Shown: one piece after another, positions 1 to 5,888 of the stretch | How the letters are laid out: each line of letters starts with the position of its first letter | How positions within the stretch are numbered: the first letter of the stretch is position 1 | Program-made: the position numbers and the translations under genes | The notes under the pieces: generated by a model | What the model saw: only the letters and a program-made list of their open reading frames with translations | The model's database searches: none | What the model was told of the DNA's origin: nothing | NCBI GenBank assembly: GCA_013813945.1 | Contig: JACCQV010000599.1 | Coordinates: 1 to 6,158 of the forward strand | Direction of reading: 5' to 3' | DNA from: Deltaproteobacteria bacterium | Lineage (GTDB): Bacteria > Myxococcota_A > Polyangia > Haliangiales > Haliangiaceae | Length of the DNA: 6,158 nucleotides

Positions 1-10
1 GGCGTTTCCT

Positions 11-1390
11 CTACCAGCTGATGCGGACGTAGCCGGCGGCGGGATTGGATCCCGCTGTGTTCACCTGCGCGGTCCCGCTGTTGAAGGAACCGCCGCCGCC
101 GCAGCCGACCCACGTGCCCGACGTGTCGCCGCACGATCCTCCGGAGTAGCCGCCGCCGGCGCCCTGGCCGAAGCTGCCGCCGCGCGCTCCACCGCCACCG
201 TACCCACCGACCGCCGTCTCGGTCGTTGGAACGGCGCCGCCCGTGCCGCCCTGCGTGAACCCTCGCCCACCACCGACGCCAGCGCCGGACGTGAGCAGTC
301 CCCCCCCTGCTCCACTTGTGGACGTCGCCTCGACGTTGCCGCCCATGCCGTTGTCGGCGCGTACCGTGGTACCGACCGTGCCGCCCGACGTCTCGACGCG
401 CCCCACGGTCTCCGCGACCGCCGGATTCGCGGCGAAGTGCGATCCACCGCCACCCGCGATGATGAGCGGTGCATCGGCAGCGGTGAGCACGAAGGTGCCG
501 CCACCACCGGACAGGTTTTGCGTCCCGATCGCACCGGGGCCCGCGGGCTGGCCGACCAGCACCTTCAGCATCGAGCCCGGTGTCACATCGAACGTGCCGT
601 TCATGCTCGCACCATTGACCGAGCCAGCGACGCCGTTGTTGTCACCGCCGACGGCACCGGCCGCCTCGATCCGCAACCGACAGACACTCGTCGGGACCGT
701 GAACATCTGCAGCGTCCCGGTGGGTCCCGAGCCATTCGCCGCGAGCGTCGCGGTAAGTGCTGCAGGGGCGAGGCAGGTGGTCATGGCCGAGTGCACCGCC
801 GCGACGCTGGCATCCGCGCCATCCGACGCGCTGACCGTGCAGACGAAAATATCGTTGAGCGCGACCTGCGCACCGGGAACCGTGTCGCCGGCGAACGCGG
901 TCATCGTCGCGCCAACCAGGGGCGTGTTGTTCTTGGACCAGTTCGCGAGGTACGTGACGGGATCGCCATCAGCGTCCGGCTCCGGCGTGGTCACGGAGCA
1001 GACGATGCTTGCGCCCTCGAACAGCGGCCCCGCGGGTGTGAACGTGAGCACCGGAGTCGCAGGCGCCGAATTCACGATGGTGACCTCGTCCGACGAGACC
1101 GAGACGCCTGTGTCGGTCACGAGATCAACGCGCCAGACGTCGCCCTTGGTAGTCAGTGCCGCATCGACCGTGTTCTCGAACAGGTCCGTGCGAACAGCGC
1201 CGCTCTTCGTCCACTGAAATGACAGACGATCGTCGTCCGACGTCGACGACGCCACGAGGTCGTCCATCGTCTTCGGCATCCGCGGGCTGATCGAAACCTC
1301 ACCGTCCGGCGGGTCCACGACCGAGCCGCACGCCGTGACCAAGGTCGCCGAGATCCACGCAAAACTAAGTGCCCTCATGGTGCGGATCAT
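11..1390 (-). CDS. Lipoprotein with two Ig-like repeats and an ALK/LTK-type glycine-rich domain
   Basis: Probable outer-membrane or surface lipoprotein of 459 residues; no enzymatic function is visible. The start MIRTMRALSFAW leads into a short hydrophobic stretch and the lipobox LVTAC (lipidated Cys21). Residues about 28-107 and 110-202 form two related beta-sandwich (Ig/PKD-like) repeats; the second has DADGDPVTY and a Cys131/Cys184 pair. From about residue 226 to the end lies a glycine-rich domain: it opens with LQMFTVPTSVCRLRIEAAGA, continues through VTPGSMLKVLVGQ and LIIAGGGG, and ends in repeated GGGG blocks, GGYSGG, GGGGSFNSG and YVRISW. This is the pattern of the ALK/LTK glycine-rich domain family (PF12810), known from animal receptors and many bacterial surface proteins. 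The alternative start ATG at 1378 (455 residues) is equally good; neither has a clear ribosome binding site. The open frame extends upstream to 1474, but that part overlaps the ligase and would bury the signal peptide. Role inferred: adhesion or surface structure. Confidence 0.85.
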   Translation of the reverse strand: MIRTMRALSFAWISATLVTACGSVVDPPDGEVSISPRMPKTMDDLVASSTSDDDRLSFQWTKSGAVRTDLFENTVDAALTTKGDVWRVDLVTDTGVSVSSDEVTIVNSAPATPVLTFTPAGPLFEGASIVCSVTTPEPDADGDPVTYLANWSKNNTPLVGATMTAFAGDTVPGAQVALNDIFVCTVSASDGADASVAAVHSAMTTCLAPAALTATLAANGSGPTGTLQMFTVPTSVCRLRIEAAGAVGGDNNGVAGSVNGASMNGTFDVTPGSMLKVLVGQPAGPGAIGTQNLSGGGGTFVLTAADAPLIIAGGGGSHFAANPAVAETVGRVETSGGTVGTTVRADNGMGGNVEATSTSGAGGGLLTSGAGVGGGRGFTQGGTGGAVPTTETAVGGYGGGGARGGSFGQGAGGGYSGGSCGDTSGTWVGCGGGGSFNSGTAQVNTAGSNPAAGYVRISW

Positions 1391-1394
1391 TATA
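1389..1394 (-). promoter_or_regulatory. Possible -10 element TATAAT of the lipoprotein gene
   Basis: The minus strand reads GTTATAATG here, an exact TATAAT in the 40-base gap between the ligase stop and the lipoprotein. No convincing TTGACA-like -35 lies 16-18 bases upstream (GTATTC at 17). If it is used, transcription would start near 1382, only a few bases before ATG 1378, and ATG 1390 could not be translated from that transcript. It may be chance, although such an AT-rich hexamer is uncommon in this GC-rich sequence. Confidence 0.3.
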
Positions 1395-1430
1395 ACTGCG
1401 ACGCGCTGCTGGAATACCACTTCCATCCGC

Positions 1431-2972
1431 CTAGAGCGTGCTCGCCAGCACGCCGGCCGCGATCGCGATCGCACGGACCGCGTCGATGGTGTCGACCTGG
1501 TCGGCAGTCTTGTCGTCGCGATAGCGAACCAGGCGCGCGAACCTCAGCGCGACACCGCCGGGATACTGCGACGAGCGCTGCACGTCGTTGAACGCGATCT
1601 CGACGACGAGCTCGGGTCGGACGTACACGACATGGCCGTCCCGATCGACCTCGAGCGCCTGCAGCGCCGTGGTCTGCCAGGCAAGAACCTCGTCGGTCAT
1701 TCCCTTGAACGTCTTGCCGAGCATCACGAGGCCGCCGCCTGGATCGCGAGCACCGAGGTGGAGGTTCGAGAGGTAGCCTCGCCGCCGACCGGATCCCCAC
1801 TCCGCCGCGAGCACCACCAGATCGAGGCGATGGACGTGCTTGATCTTGAGCCACGCCGCGCCTCGACTGCCGGCATCGTACGGAGCCTCGAGGGCCTTCG
1901 CCATCACGCCCTCGTGGCCGCTGGCGATCGCGCGGTCATAGAACGCGGTCGCTTCTGCGCCATCGGCCGTGATGAGTCGCGGCACTGCGTGCGCAGGCGC
2001 GAGTGCATCGAGCGCGGAGAACCGTTCCTGCGCGGGCATGGCGAGCATCGTCTGGTCGTCGATCAAGAGCGCGTCGAACAGCGACAGCGAGAGCGGCGAC
2101 TGCGCGTTGCCCTCCGTGCGGCGCGCAACTCGCTTCATCGTGTCCTGGAACGGCAGAGGACGGCCGTTCGGGCCGAGCGCGATCGCTTCCCCATCGAGGA
2201 TGAGGCGTCGCGCGGGTAGCTGCGCGGCGTGCGCCACGATCTCGGGCACGTTCGCGGTCACCTCGTTGAGCGCCCGAGAGAACACGCGCACGACGTCGCC
2301 GTCCTTGTGGATCTGCACGCGGAAGCCATCGAGCTTGAGCTCGAGCGCAGCAGGACCACCGAACGATGCGAGCGCCTCCGCGGCGGTCTCCGCGGTCTGG
2401 GCGAGCATCGGCAGCACCGGGCGGAACACGAGCAGACCGAATCGGGAGAGGCCCCCTGCTCCGTCGGTGAGCGCAGCATCGGCGACGACGCCGATGTCGC
2501 CTGCGAGCATGTACGCGCTGCGCACAGCGCGCGGCGGCAGCGACGTCGCGACTGCGATCGAATCGACGACCAGCGCATCGAGCGCGCCCTGTCGCAGCTC
2601 GCCGAGCACGAGCGCACCGAGGAAGCCTTGCTCGATCTGGGTCGCTCCGGCGAGCAGCGCACCGTACGCGTCCTTGCGGGCCCGGCCCGATCCGGTGCCC
2701 GAGAGTGCGGCGATCGCTGCGAACCGGCGATCGAGCTCGCCGAGCGTCCACGTCGGTGCCGATGCAGGTGGCAGCGCGCTGCGGAGCTCGGCGACGGTCG
2801 CGTAGCCGATACCGAGCTTGTGTCCGACCTCTCCCGAGAGATGACGCGCTGCGATCGCGCGCTCGTCGGTAGGCACGCCGCGCAGCAGCGCCGCGATCAG
2901 CTCGACCTTCTTCTTCTTGCCCGAGGTCCGTGCAACCTCGGCGCTCGCCTGCGCGACCTGCTCGAACAGCAC
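1431..2972 (-). CDS. lig: ATP-dependent DNA ligase, mycobacterial LigB-like
   Basis: Seals 5'-phosphate/3'-hydroxyl nicks in duplex DNA through a ligase-AMP and then DNA-adenylate intermediate; cytoplasmic. The 513 residues match the usual length (about 510) of this family. An alpha-helical DNA-binding domain (about 1-175, with SGKKKKVELIAALL and GELRQGALDALV) is followed by the adenylation domain. There, motif I is KLDG with the AMP-accepting Lys213, SRALNEVT is motif Ia, LDGEAIA (Glu262) and LFDALLID (motif III) follow, then EGVMAK (motif IV, Glu354) and WLKIK (motif V, 374-378). The C-terminal OB domain carries EWGSGRRRGYLSNLHLGARD, GKTFKGMTD and QRSSQYPGG, and motif VI ends in RDDK (485-488). 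All catalytic motifs are present. The GTG start is fixed by an in-frame TAG 9 bases upstream of it. The kinase stop is 17 bases upstream, so the two are probably co-transcribed. No Ku, polymerase or nuclease domain is fused or adjacent, so it is not LigD-type. A repair or backup ligase role is inferred from the family. Confidence 0.96.
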   Translation of the reverse strand: MLFEQVAQASAEVARTSGKKKKVELIAALLRGVPTDERAIAARHLSGEVGHKLGIGYATVAELRSALPPASAPTWTLGELDRRFAAIAALSGTGSGRARKDAYGALLAGATQIEQGFLGALVLGELRQGALDALVVDSIAVATSLPPRAVRSAYMLAGDIGVVADAALTDGAGGLSRFGLLVFRPVLPMLAQTAETAAEALASFGGPAALELKLDGFRVQIHKDGDVVRVFSRALNEVTANVPEIVAHAAQLPARRLILDGEAIALGPNGRPLPFQDTMKRVARRTEGNAQSPLSLSLFDALLIDDQTMLAMPAQERFSALDALAPAHAVPRLITADGAEATAFYDRAIASGHEGVMAKALEAPYDAGSRGAAWLKIKHVHRLDLVVLAAEWGSGRRRGYLSNLHLGARDPGGGLVMLGKTFKGMTDEVLAWQTTALQALEVDRDGHVVYVRPELVVEIAFNDVQRSSQYPGGVALRFARLVRYRDDKTADQVDTIDAVRAIAIAAGVLASTL

Positions 2973-2989
2973 GCGAGGACCCTACTGGG

Positions 2990-4000
2990 TCAATGACCCG
3001 GACGCCACCGCCACGCGCCGTAGCGCAACCAGCCCCACAACCGCGCAAGCCGCGACGGCTGATGGATCGAGAGCTCCGCGATTGTCATCGACGCCGAGGC
3101 CTCATCAGCCGGCTCCGCATCGCCCGTGGCGAGCGCGTCGAGCCGCTCGACATCGCCGAGCGCGGACATCATCTCCTCGGCATCGGCAAATCGCTTGTCT
3201 GGATCCTTGGACAGCGCGCGGCGAATCACCGCCTCGAGGATCGGTGAGGCGTGGGGAGCGAGCGCGCGTAGCGGCCGATGCGGTCGCGAGAGCGCGTTCG
3301 CCATGATCTCCTGCGGCGACTCGCCGATGAACGGCCGGATGCCCGTGATCATCTCGTACAGGAGCACGCCGACCGAGTAGATGTCCGCGCGGTGATCGTG
3401 CGGCTGGCCGAGCAAGCGCTCGGGTGCGATGTACGAAGGTGAACCGACCGCCATGCCCCGGCCGGTCAGCGCTGGCGCGTCGCGCAGGCTCGCGAGGCCG
3501 AAGTCGATGAGGACCACGCGGAAGCCGCTGCCACCCGCGAGCATGACGTTCTCCGGCTTGATGTCGCGATGGACGATGCCATGCGCGTGCGCGTGTGCGA
3601 GTGCCGACAGGATGGCGCGGCCGACGTGCAGCGCACGGTGAATCGAGAACACGTCCTCGCCGAGCGCCGTACCGAGCGTCGGTCCGTCGATCAGCTCCAT
3701 CGCGATGTACTGAGAGCCGTCGTCGTCCTGGCCGTAATCGAAGATCCGGACGCAGCCCGGATGATCGAGCCTGCCGATGGCGCGAGCCTCGCGGGCGAAG
3801 CGCTCCGGGAAGTCCGACGACGCCGGACCGTGGAGCGGGGCGAGGATCTTGAGCGCGACTTCCTTGCCGAGCCCCAGGTGCTCGGCGCGGTACACGTGTC
3901 CCATGCCGCCGCGTCCGAGCAGCGAGAGAATCTTGTAACGGCCGGCGAAGATTCCTGATCTCACCCGGCTAGCTATCGCAAGCCGTGAGCCGCACTGCAT
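2990..4000 (-). CDS. Hanks-type serine/threonine protein kinase
   Basis: Cytoplasmic-looking Ser/Thr kinase of 336 residues that transfers ATP phosphate to Ser/Thr of protein targets; the target is unknown. Counting from ATG 4000, the catalytic domain spans about 21-283: glycine loop LGRGGMGHVYRA (28-39), VALK with ATP-binding Lys51, alpha-C Glu71 in REARAI, catalytic loop HRDIKPEN (Asp146, Asn151), metal-binding DFG (Asp166), activation segment ending GSPSYIAPE, then ADIYSVGVLLYEM and KDPDKRFADAEEM. All key residues are present, so it should be active. There is no transmembrane helix or sensor domain; a roughly 50-residue tail ends in a Trp/Arg-rich segment (RLARLWGWLRYGAWRWR). GTG 3964 (324 residues, starting just before SGIFAGRY) is a good alternative start; neither start has a clear Shine-Dalgarno. 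The open frame runs up to 4180 but crosses the upstream terminator, so the extension was rejected. It precedes the DNA ligase by 17 bases, suggesting an operon. Confidence 0.93.
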   Translation of the reverse strand: MQCGSRLAIASRVRSGIFAGRYKILSLLGRGGMGHVYRAEHLGLGKEVALKILAPLHGPASSDFPERFAREARAIGRLDHPGCVRIFDYGQDDDGSQYIAMELIDGPTLGTALGEDVFSIHRALHVGRAILSALAHAHAHGIVHRDIKPENVMLAGGSGFRVVLIDFGLASLRDAPALTGRGMAVGSPSYIAPERLLGQPHDHRADIYSVGVLLYEMITGIRPFIGESPQEIMANALSRPHRPLRALAPHASPILEAVIRRALSKDPDKRFADAEEMMSALGDVERLDALATGDAEPADEASASMTIAELSIHQPSRLARLWGWLRYGAWRWRPGH

Positions 4001-4053
4001 TCGAGGGCAACGTGCGGAGATTGCTCGAGCGCCAGCGTGAGGCGCTCCACGTG

Positions 4054-4091
4054 CGCTGCGGATCGCGCAGGCCGCTGCGGATCTCGCAGCG
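4054..4091. repeat. Tandem pair of dyad repeats upstream of the kinase
   Basis: Two 17-base copies, 4054-4070 and 4073-4089, differ at one base and have a 19-base period. Each is a dyad: CTGCG, five bases, CGCAG. In the second copy the arms extend to CGCTGCG (4073-4079) and CGCAGCG (4085-4091). They lie between the terminator of the peptidase gene and the kinase start, where a promoter or leader must be. They could be tandem operator sites or leader RNA hairpins. The repeat is seen directly; the function is inferred. Confidence 0.5.
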
Positions 4092-4105
4092 TGCGATGCC
4101 GCCCC

Positions 4106-4141
4106 AAAAAAAATGCGCGGCGCCAGTTGGGGGCGCCGCGC
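4106..4141 (-). terminator. Intrinsic terminator of the peptidase gene
   Basis: On the minus strand a perfect 10-base-pair GC stem (arms 4132-4141 and 4115-4124, GCGCGGCGCC / GGCGCCGCGC) with a 7-base loop is followed, after one A, by eight consecutive T (4113-4106). It lies about 63 bases beyond the peptidase stop and about 105 bases before the kinase start. It separates the two units and argues against a kinase start upstream of it. Confidence 0.9.
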
Positions 4142-4182
4142 CAGGCCGGGGTGTCTGCTGAGCAGGGGCCCCGGAATCAAGA

Positions 4183-4197
4183 GCGGGCGAAGCCCGC
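4183..4197 (-). other. Small hairpin just after the peptidase stop
   Basis: A perfect 6-base-pair inverted repeat, GCGGGC and GCCCGC around three bases (TTC on the minus strand), begins 7 bases after the stop codon. It has no T-run and is not itself a terminator; it may stabilise the 3' end of the transcript, or be chance in GC-rich sequence. Confidence 0.35.
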
Positions 4198-4204
4198 GAG
4201 CTGG

Positions 4205-5704
4205 TTACCGCGAGGAGACCTCGAGCGACCAGGCGTTGAGCGTGCCGACGTCCTGCGCGGCACCGTCGACGACCTTGAGCGTCCAGCCGCCCGCGAGTGC
4301 CTTGCCGACGAAGCCCGCGACCGGGAACGTCGTCTTGAGGTCATCCGCGGAGCCGCCGGTTGCGTTGTGGACGACGACGCTGTCCGTGCCCTTGGTCAGC
4401 GTGACCTTGAGGTCACCGCGGTACGAGTGCGAGATGTCGACCGTGAGCTTTGCGTCGGTGATCGTGCCGGTATCGGCCACCATGATCGTGTTGGAGATGC
4501 CGGCCGGCGCGTTGTCGGGAATCGCCAGCGCGGGCGTCGCATTGTAGTTGTGCGCGGTGCCGCCGCCCGAGCAGGACGGATGCATCGAACAGTCGCTGTC
4601 ATCACAGTTCGACTTCATGTCGCCGTCTTCGTCCTTCATCGTCGCGTCGTCACAGACTTCCGCGGTGACGGGACCACCGAGCGTCGGGGTCTCGGCGGTG
4701 ACCGCACGGCCGAACTCCTTGACGTAGCGGTACGACAGCCAGCCGTAGCCAGCGCCGGTCGGATGCTCGACGCCAAACGCAGCCGTGCCCCACGAGTTCT
4801 TGAACAGCCAGAACCCCTTCTCCATCATCGGATTTCCGGCGGCGTCGAGGACCGGCTTGCCCTCGCCATCGCGCATCGGGACCTCCATGTTGTCGTCCCA
4901 GCCGATGATGTGGATCGCGTGCCCCGCGCGCTGCGCCAGCGACGCCGTCTTGTCCGCCTCGTTCGGGTACGTGACGATGCCCTTGCGCCACAGCTCGGCA
5001 TCGATCGGAAGCGTGGACTTGCGGTGGTTCCACGACTGGTAATAGAAGGTCATGCCCGCGTTGACGCCGGTCTTCTTCTCGAAGATGTGCGCCTTGATCG
5101 AGTTGTTGCTGATCCAGCGCTTCGACGGGACCTTGAACTTCTGCGCCATGGCGACGGTCGCCGGCGGCTCGCCGTTCGTGTAGCACTTGGTCGGCAGGTT
5201 CTCGCCGCCGGTGCACGCGGGATCGTTCGCGGCGGTCCACGGCGCCGACTCGTAGCGCCATTCGGCTTCCTTGATCGTGCCGTAGTTGACGACTGCGTCG
5301 ATGTTGTCCTCGGCGTTGGAGCCGTCGGAGTTGGGGAACGCGCCCTCGAGGTTCTTCGCCGACCACTGGAGGTACTGCTCCGAGAAGTCAGCCTCGGGCA
5401 CCGGCATGCCGGCCTTGATGAAGACGTTCTCGATCAGCGCGGTCGTCGCGAAGATCGAGCACACGCCGCGGCTGCCCTGGCTCTGGACCGGCGACTGATC
5501 CGCGACCTCGAACTTGGCGGGATACATGGCATCGGACTTGTTGTCGTCCGGCAGCGAGTCGTGGTCAGGCGCGCCGGCGTTGACGTTGTCGTCAGAGACC
5601 GGGAAGTCGTCATCGTACGGGCCCGGCAGCTCGTCCTCTCCACCGGCACATGCGGCGAACAGCGGGAGGCTCATGAGGGCGACAGTGAGGAGGCGGCTGC
5701 GCAT
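4205..5704 (-). CDS. Lipoprotein papain-like (C1A) cysteine peptidase with C-terminal P domain
   Basis: Secreted, probably surface-anchored protease of 499 residues. The start MRSRLLTVALMSLPLFAACAG gives a typical lipoprotein signal with lipidated Cys19. An Asp/Glu-rich stretch (about 23-58) follows and looks like a tether; no classical inhibitory propeptide is recognisable. The C1A domain (about 65-340) has oxyanion Gln76 and nucleophile Cys82 in QSQGSRGVCSIFA, six residues apart as in papain, His262 in GHAIHIIGWDD and Asn303 in FKNSWG. About 20 extra residues sit between His and Asn. Cys164/Cys174 may form a disulfide. A Cys/Asp-rich linker (351-378, with DEDGDMKSNCDDSDC) leads to a P/Homo B domain (about 393-499) with DISHSYRGDLKVTL and GGWTLKVVDG...LNAWSLEV, a fold best known from proprotein convertases and bacterial subtilases. 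ATG 5704 is preferred because it starts the signal peptide; GGAG lies 2 bases upstream, closer than usual. The frame is open up to 5812. Substrate unknown; predation, nutrition or surface processing is inferred. Confidence 0.92.
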   Translation of the reverse strand: MRSRLLTVALMSLPLFAACAGGEDELPGPYDDDFPVSDDNVNAGAPDHDSLPDDNKSDAMYPAKFEVADQSPVQSQGSRGVCSIFATTALIENVFIKAGMPVPEADFSEQYLQWSAKNLEGAFPNSDGSNAEDNIDAVVNYGTIKEAEWRYESAPWTAANDPACTGGENLPTKCYTNGEPPATVAMAQKFKVPSKRWISNNSIKAHIFEKKTGVNAGMTFYYQSWNHRKSTLPIDAELWRKGIVTYPNEADKTASLAQRAGHAIHIIGWDDNMEVPMRDGEGKPVLDAAGNPMMEKGFWLFKNSWGTAAFGVEHPTGAGYGWLSYRYVKEFGRAVTAETPTLGGPVTAEVCDDATMKDEDGDMKSNCDDSDCSMHPSCSGGGTAHNYNATPALAIPDNAPAGISNTIMVADTGTITDAKLTVDISHSYRGDLKVTLTKGTDSVVVHNATGGSADDLKTTFPVAGFVGKALAGGWTLKVVDGAAQDVGTLNAWSLEVSSR

Positions 5705-5706
5705 GT

Positions 5707-5710
5707 CTCC
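5707..5710 (-). promoter_or_regulatory. Possible ribosome binding site of the peptidase
   Basis: GGAG reads two bases before ATG 5704 on the minus strand (GCGGAGACATG). The spacing is shorter than the usual 5-9 bases, so it supports this start only moderately; the signal peptide is the stronger argument. Confidence 0.4.
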
Positions 5711-5749
5711 GCTGGGGTGCGTGAACCATGCCTGCCCCAAGCGGCTGAT

Positions 5750-5755
5750 ATTATC
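5750..5755 (-). promoter_or_regulatory. Possible -10 element of the peptidase gene
   Basis: GATAAT on the minus strand, in the most AT-rich part of the 184-base gap before the peptidase, would give a leader of about 38 bases. No good -35 is visible; a dyad (5767-5783) occupies that position instead. The call rests on position and composition only. Confidence 0.3.
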
Positions 5756-5766
5756 GGCGGTTTCTT

Positions 5767-5783
5767 TCCAGCACCCGGCTGGA
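5767..5783. repeat. Inverted repeat overlapping the expected -35 region of the peptidase gene
   Basis: TCCAGC and GCTGGA arms (6 bases each, perfect) flank a 5-base spacer. The dyad begins 12 bases upstream of the possible -10 GATAAT, so a bound protein would sit over the -35 position. It has no T-run, so it is not a terminator. An operator role is inferred. Confidence 0.3.
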
Positions 5784-5860
5784 GCAACTCCTCTCGCCAC
5801 GTGCACCGGCAATCACAGTTGCCGGCTCCGGGCTGTCAGTAACTGCCCTGTTGCAAACGC

Positions 5861-5882
5861 AAAACAGCCGGCACGAGGCCGG
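5861..5882 (-). terminator. Weak candidate terminator after the AgmX-type gene
   Basis: On the minus strand CCGGC (5882-5878) pairs with GCCGG (5872-5868) around a 5-base loop, followed by CTGTTTTGCG with four T. It starts 6 bases after the stop codon of the partial gene. The stem is only five base pairs and the T-run is short and interrupted, so termination may be partial. Confidence 0.45.
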
Positions 5883-5888
5883 GAACGC

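Noticed and set aside
80..200. CCG/GCC triplet runs in the lipoprotein gene
   Set aside because: Explained by Gly codons of the glycine-rich domain; the runs are short and interrupted, so not a distinct repeat array.
243..1217. Long plus-strand open frame over the lipoprotein
   Set aside because: Pro/Ser/Ala-rich mirror of the opposite strand; the minus-strand frame has a lipobox, Ig-like repeats and a recognisable glycine-rich domain.
1391..1474. Upstream extension of the glycine-rich lipoprotein
   Set aside because: It would overlap the ligase end and place an Arg-rich segment before a good lipoprotein signal peptide.
4165..4172. GGGGCCCC palindrome
   Set aside because: Eight bases of pure G/C in a GC-rich gap; no loop or neighbouring signal gives it meaning.
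4001..4180. N-terminal extension of the kinase to an ATG at 4180
   Set aside because: It crosses the 10-base-pair stem and eight-T terminator and encodes Arg/Ala-rich sequence with no domain; the kinase domain begins soon after ATG 4000.
5705..5812. Upstream extension of the peptidase
   Set aside because: It buries the signal peptide and lipobox about 36 residues inside and runs through the likely promoter region.
4037..5842. 601-codon plus-strand open frame
   Set aside because: It is antisense to the peptidase, runs through the terminator, and its translation is Arg/Val-rich without any recognisable domain; a shadow of GC-rich coding sequence.
5820..5873. Distant inverted repeat TGCCGGCT / AGCCGGCA, a possible alternative to the weak terminator hairpin (attenuator-like)
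   Set aside because: The core GCCGGC is itself palindromic, so many pairings arise by chance in this composition; no leader peptide or other sign of attenuation is visible.
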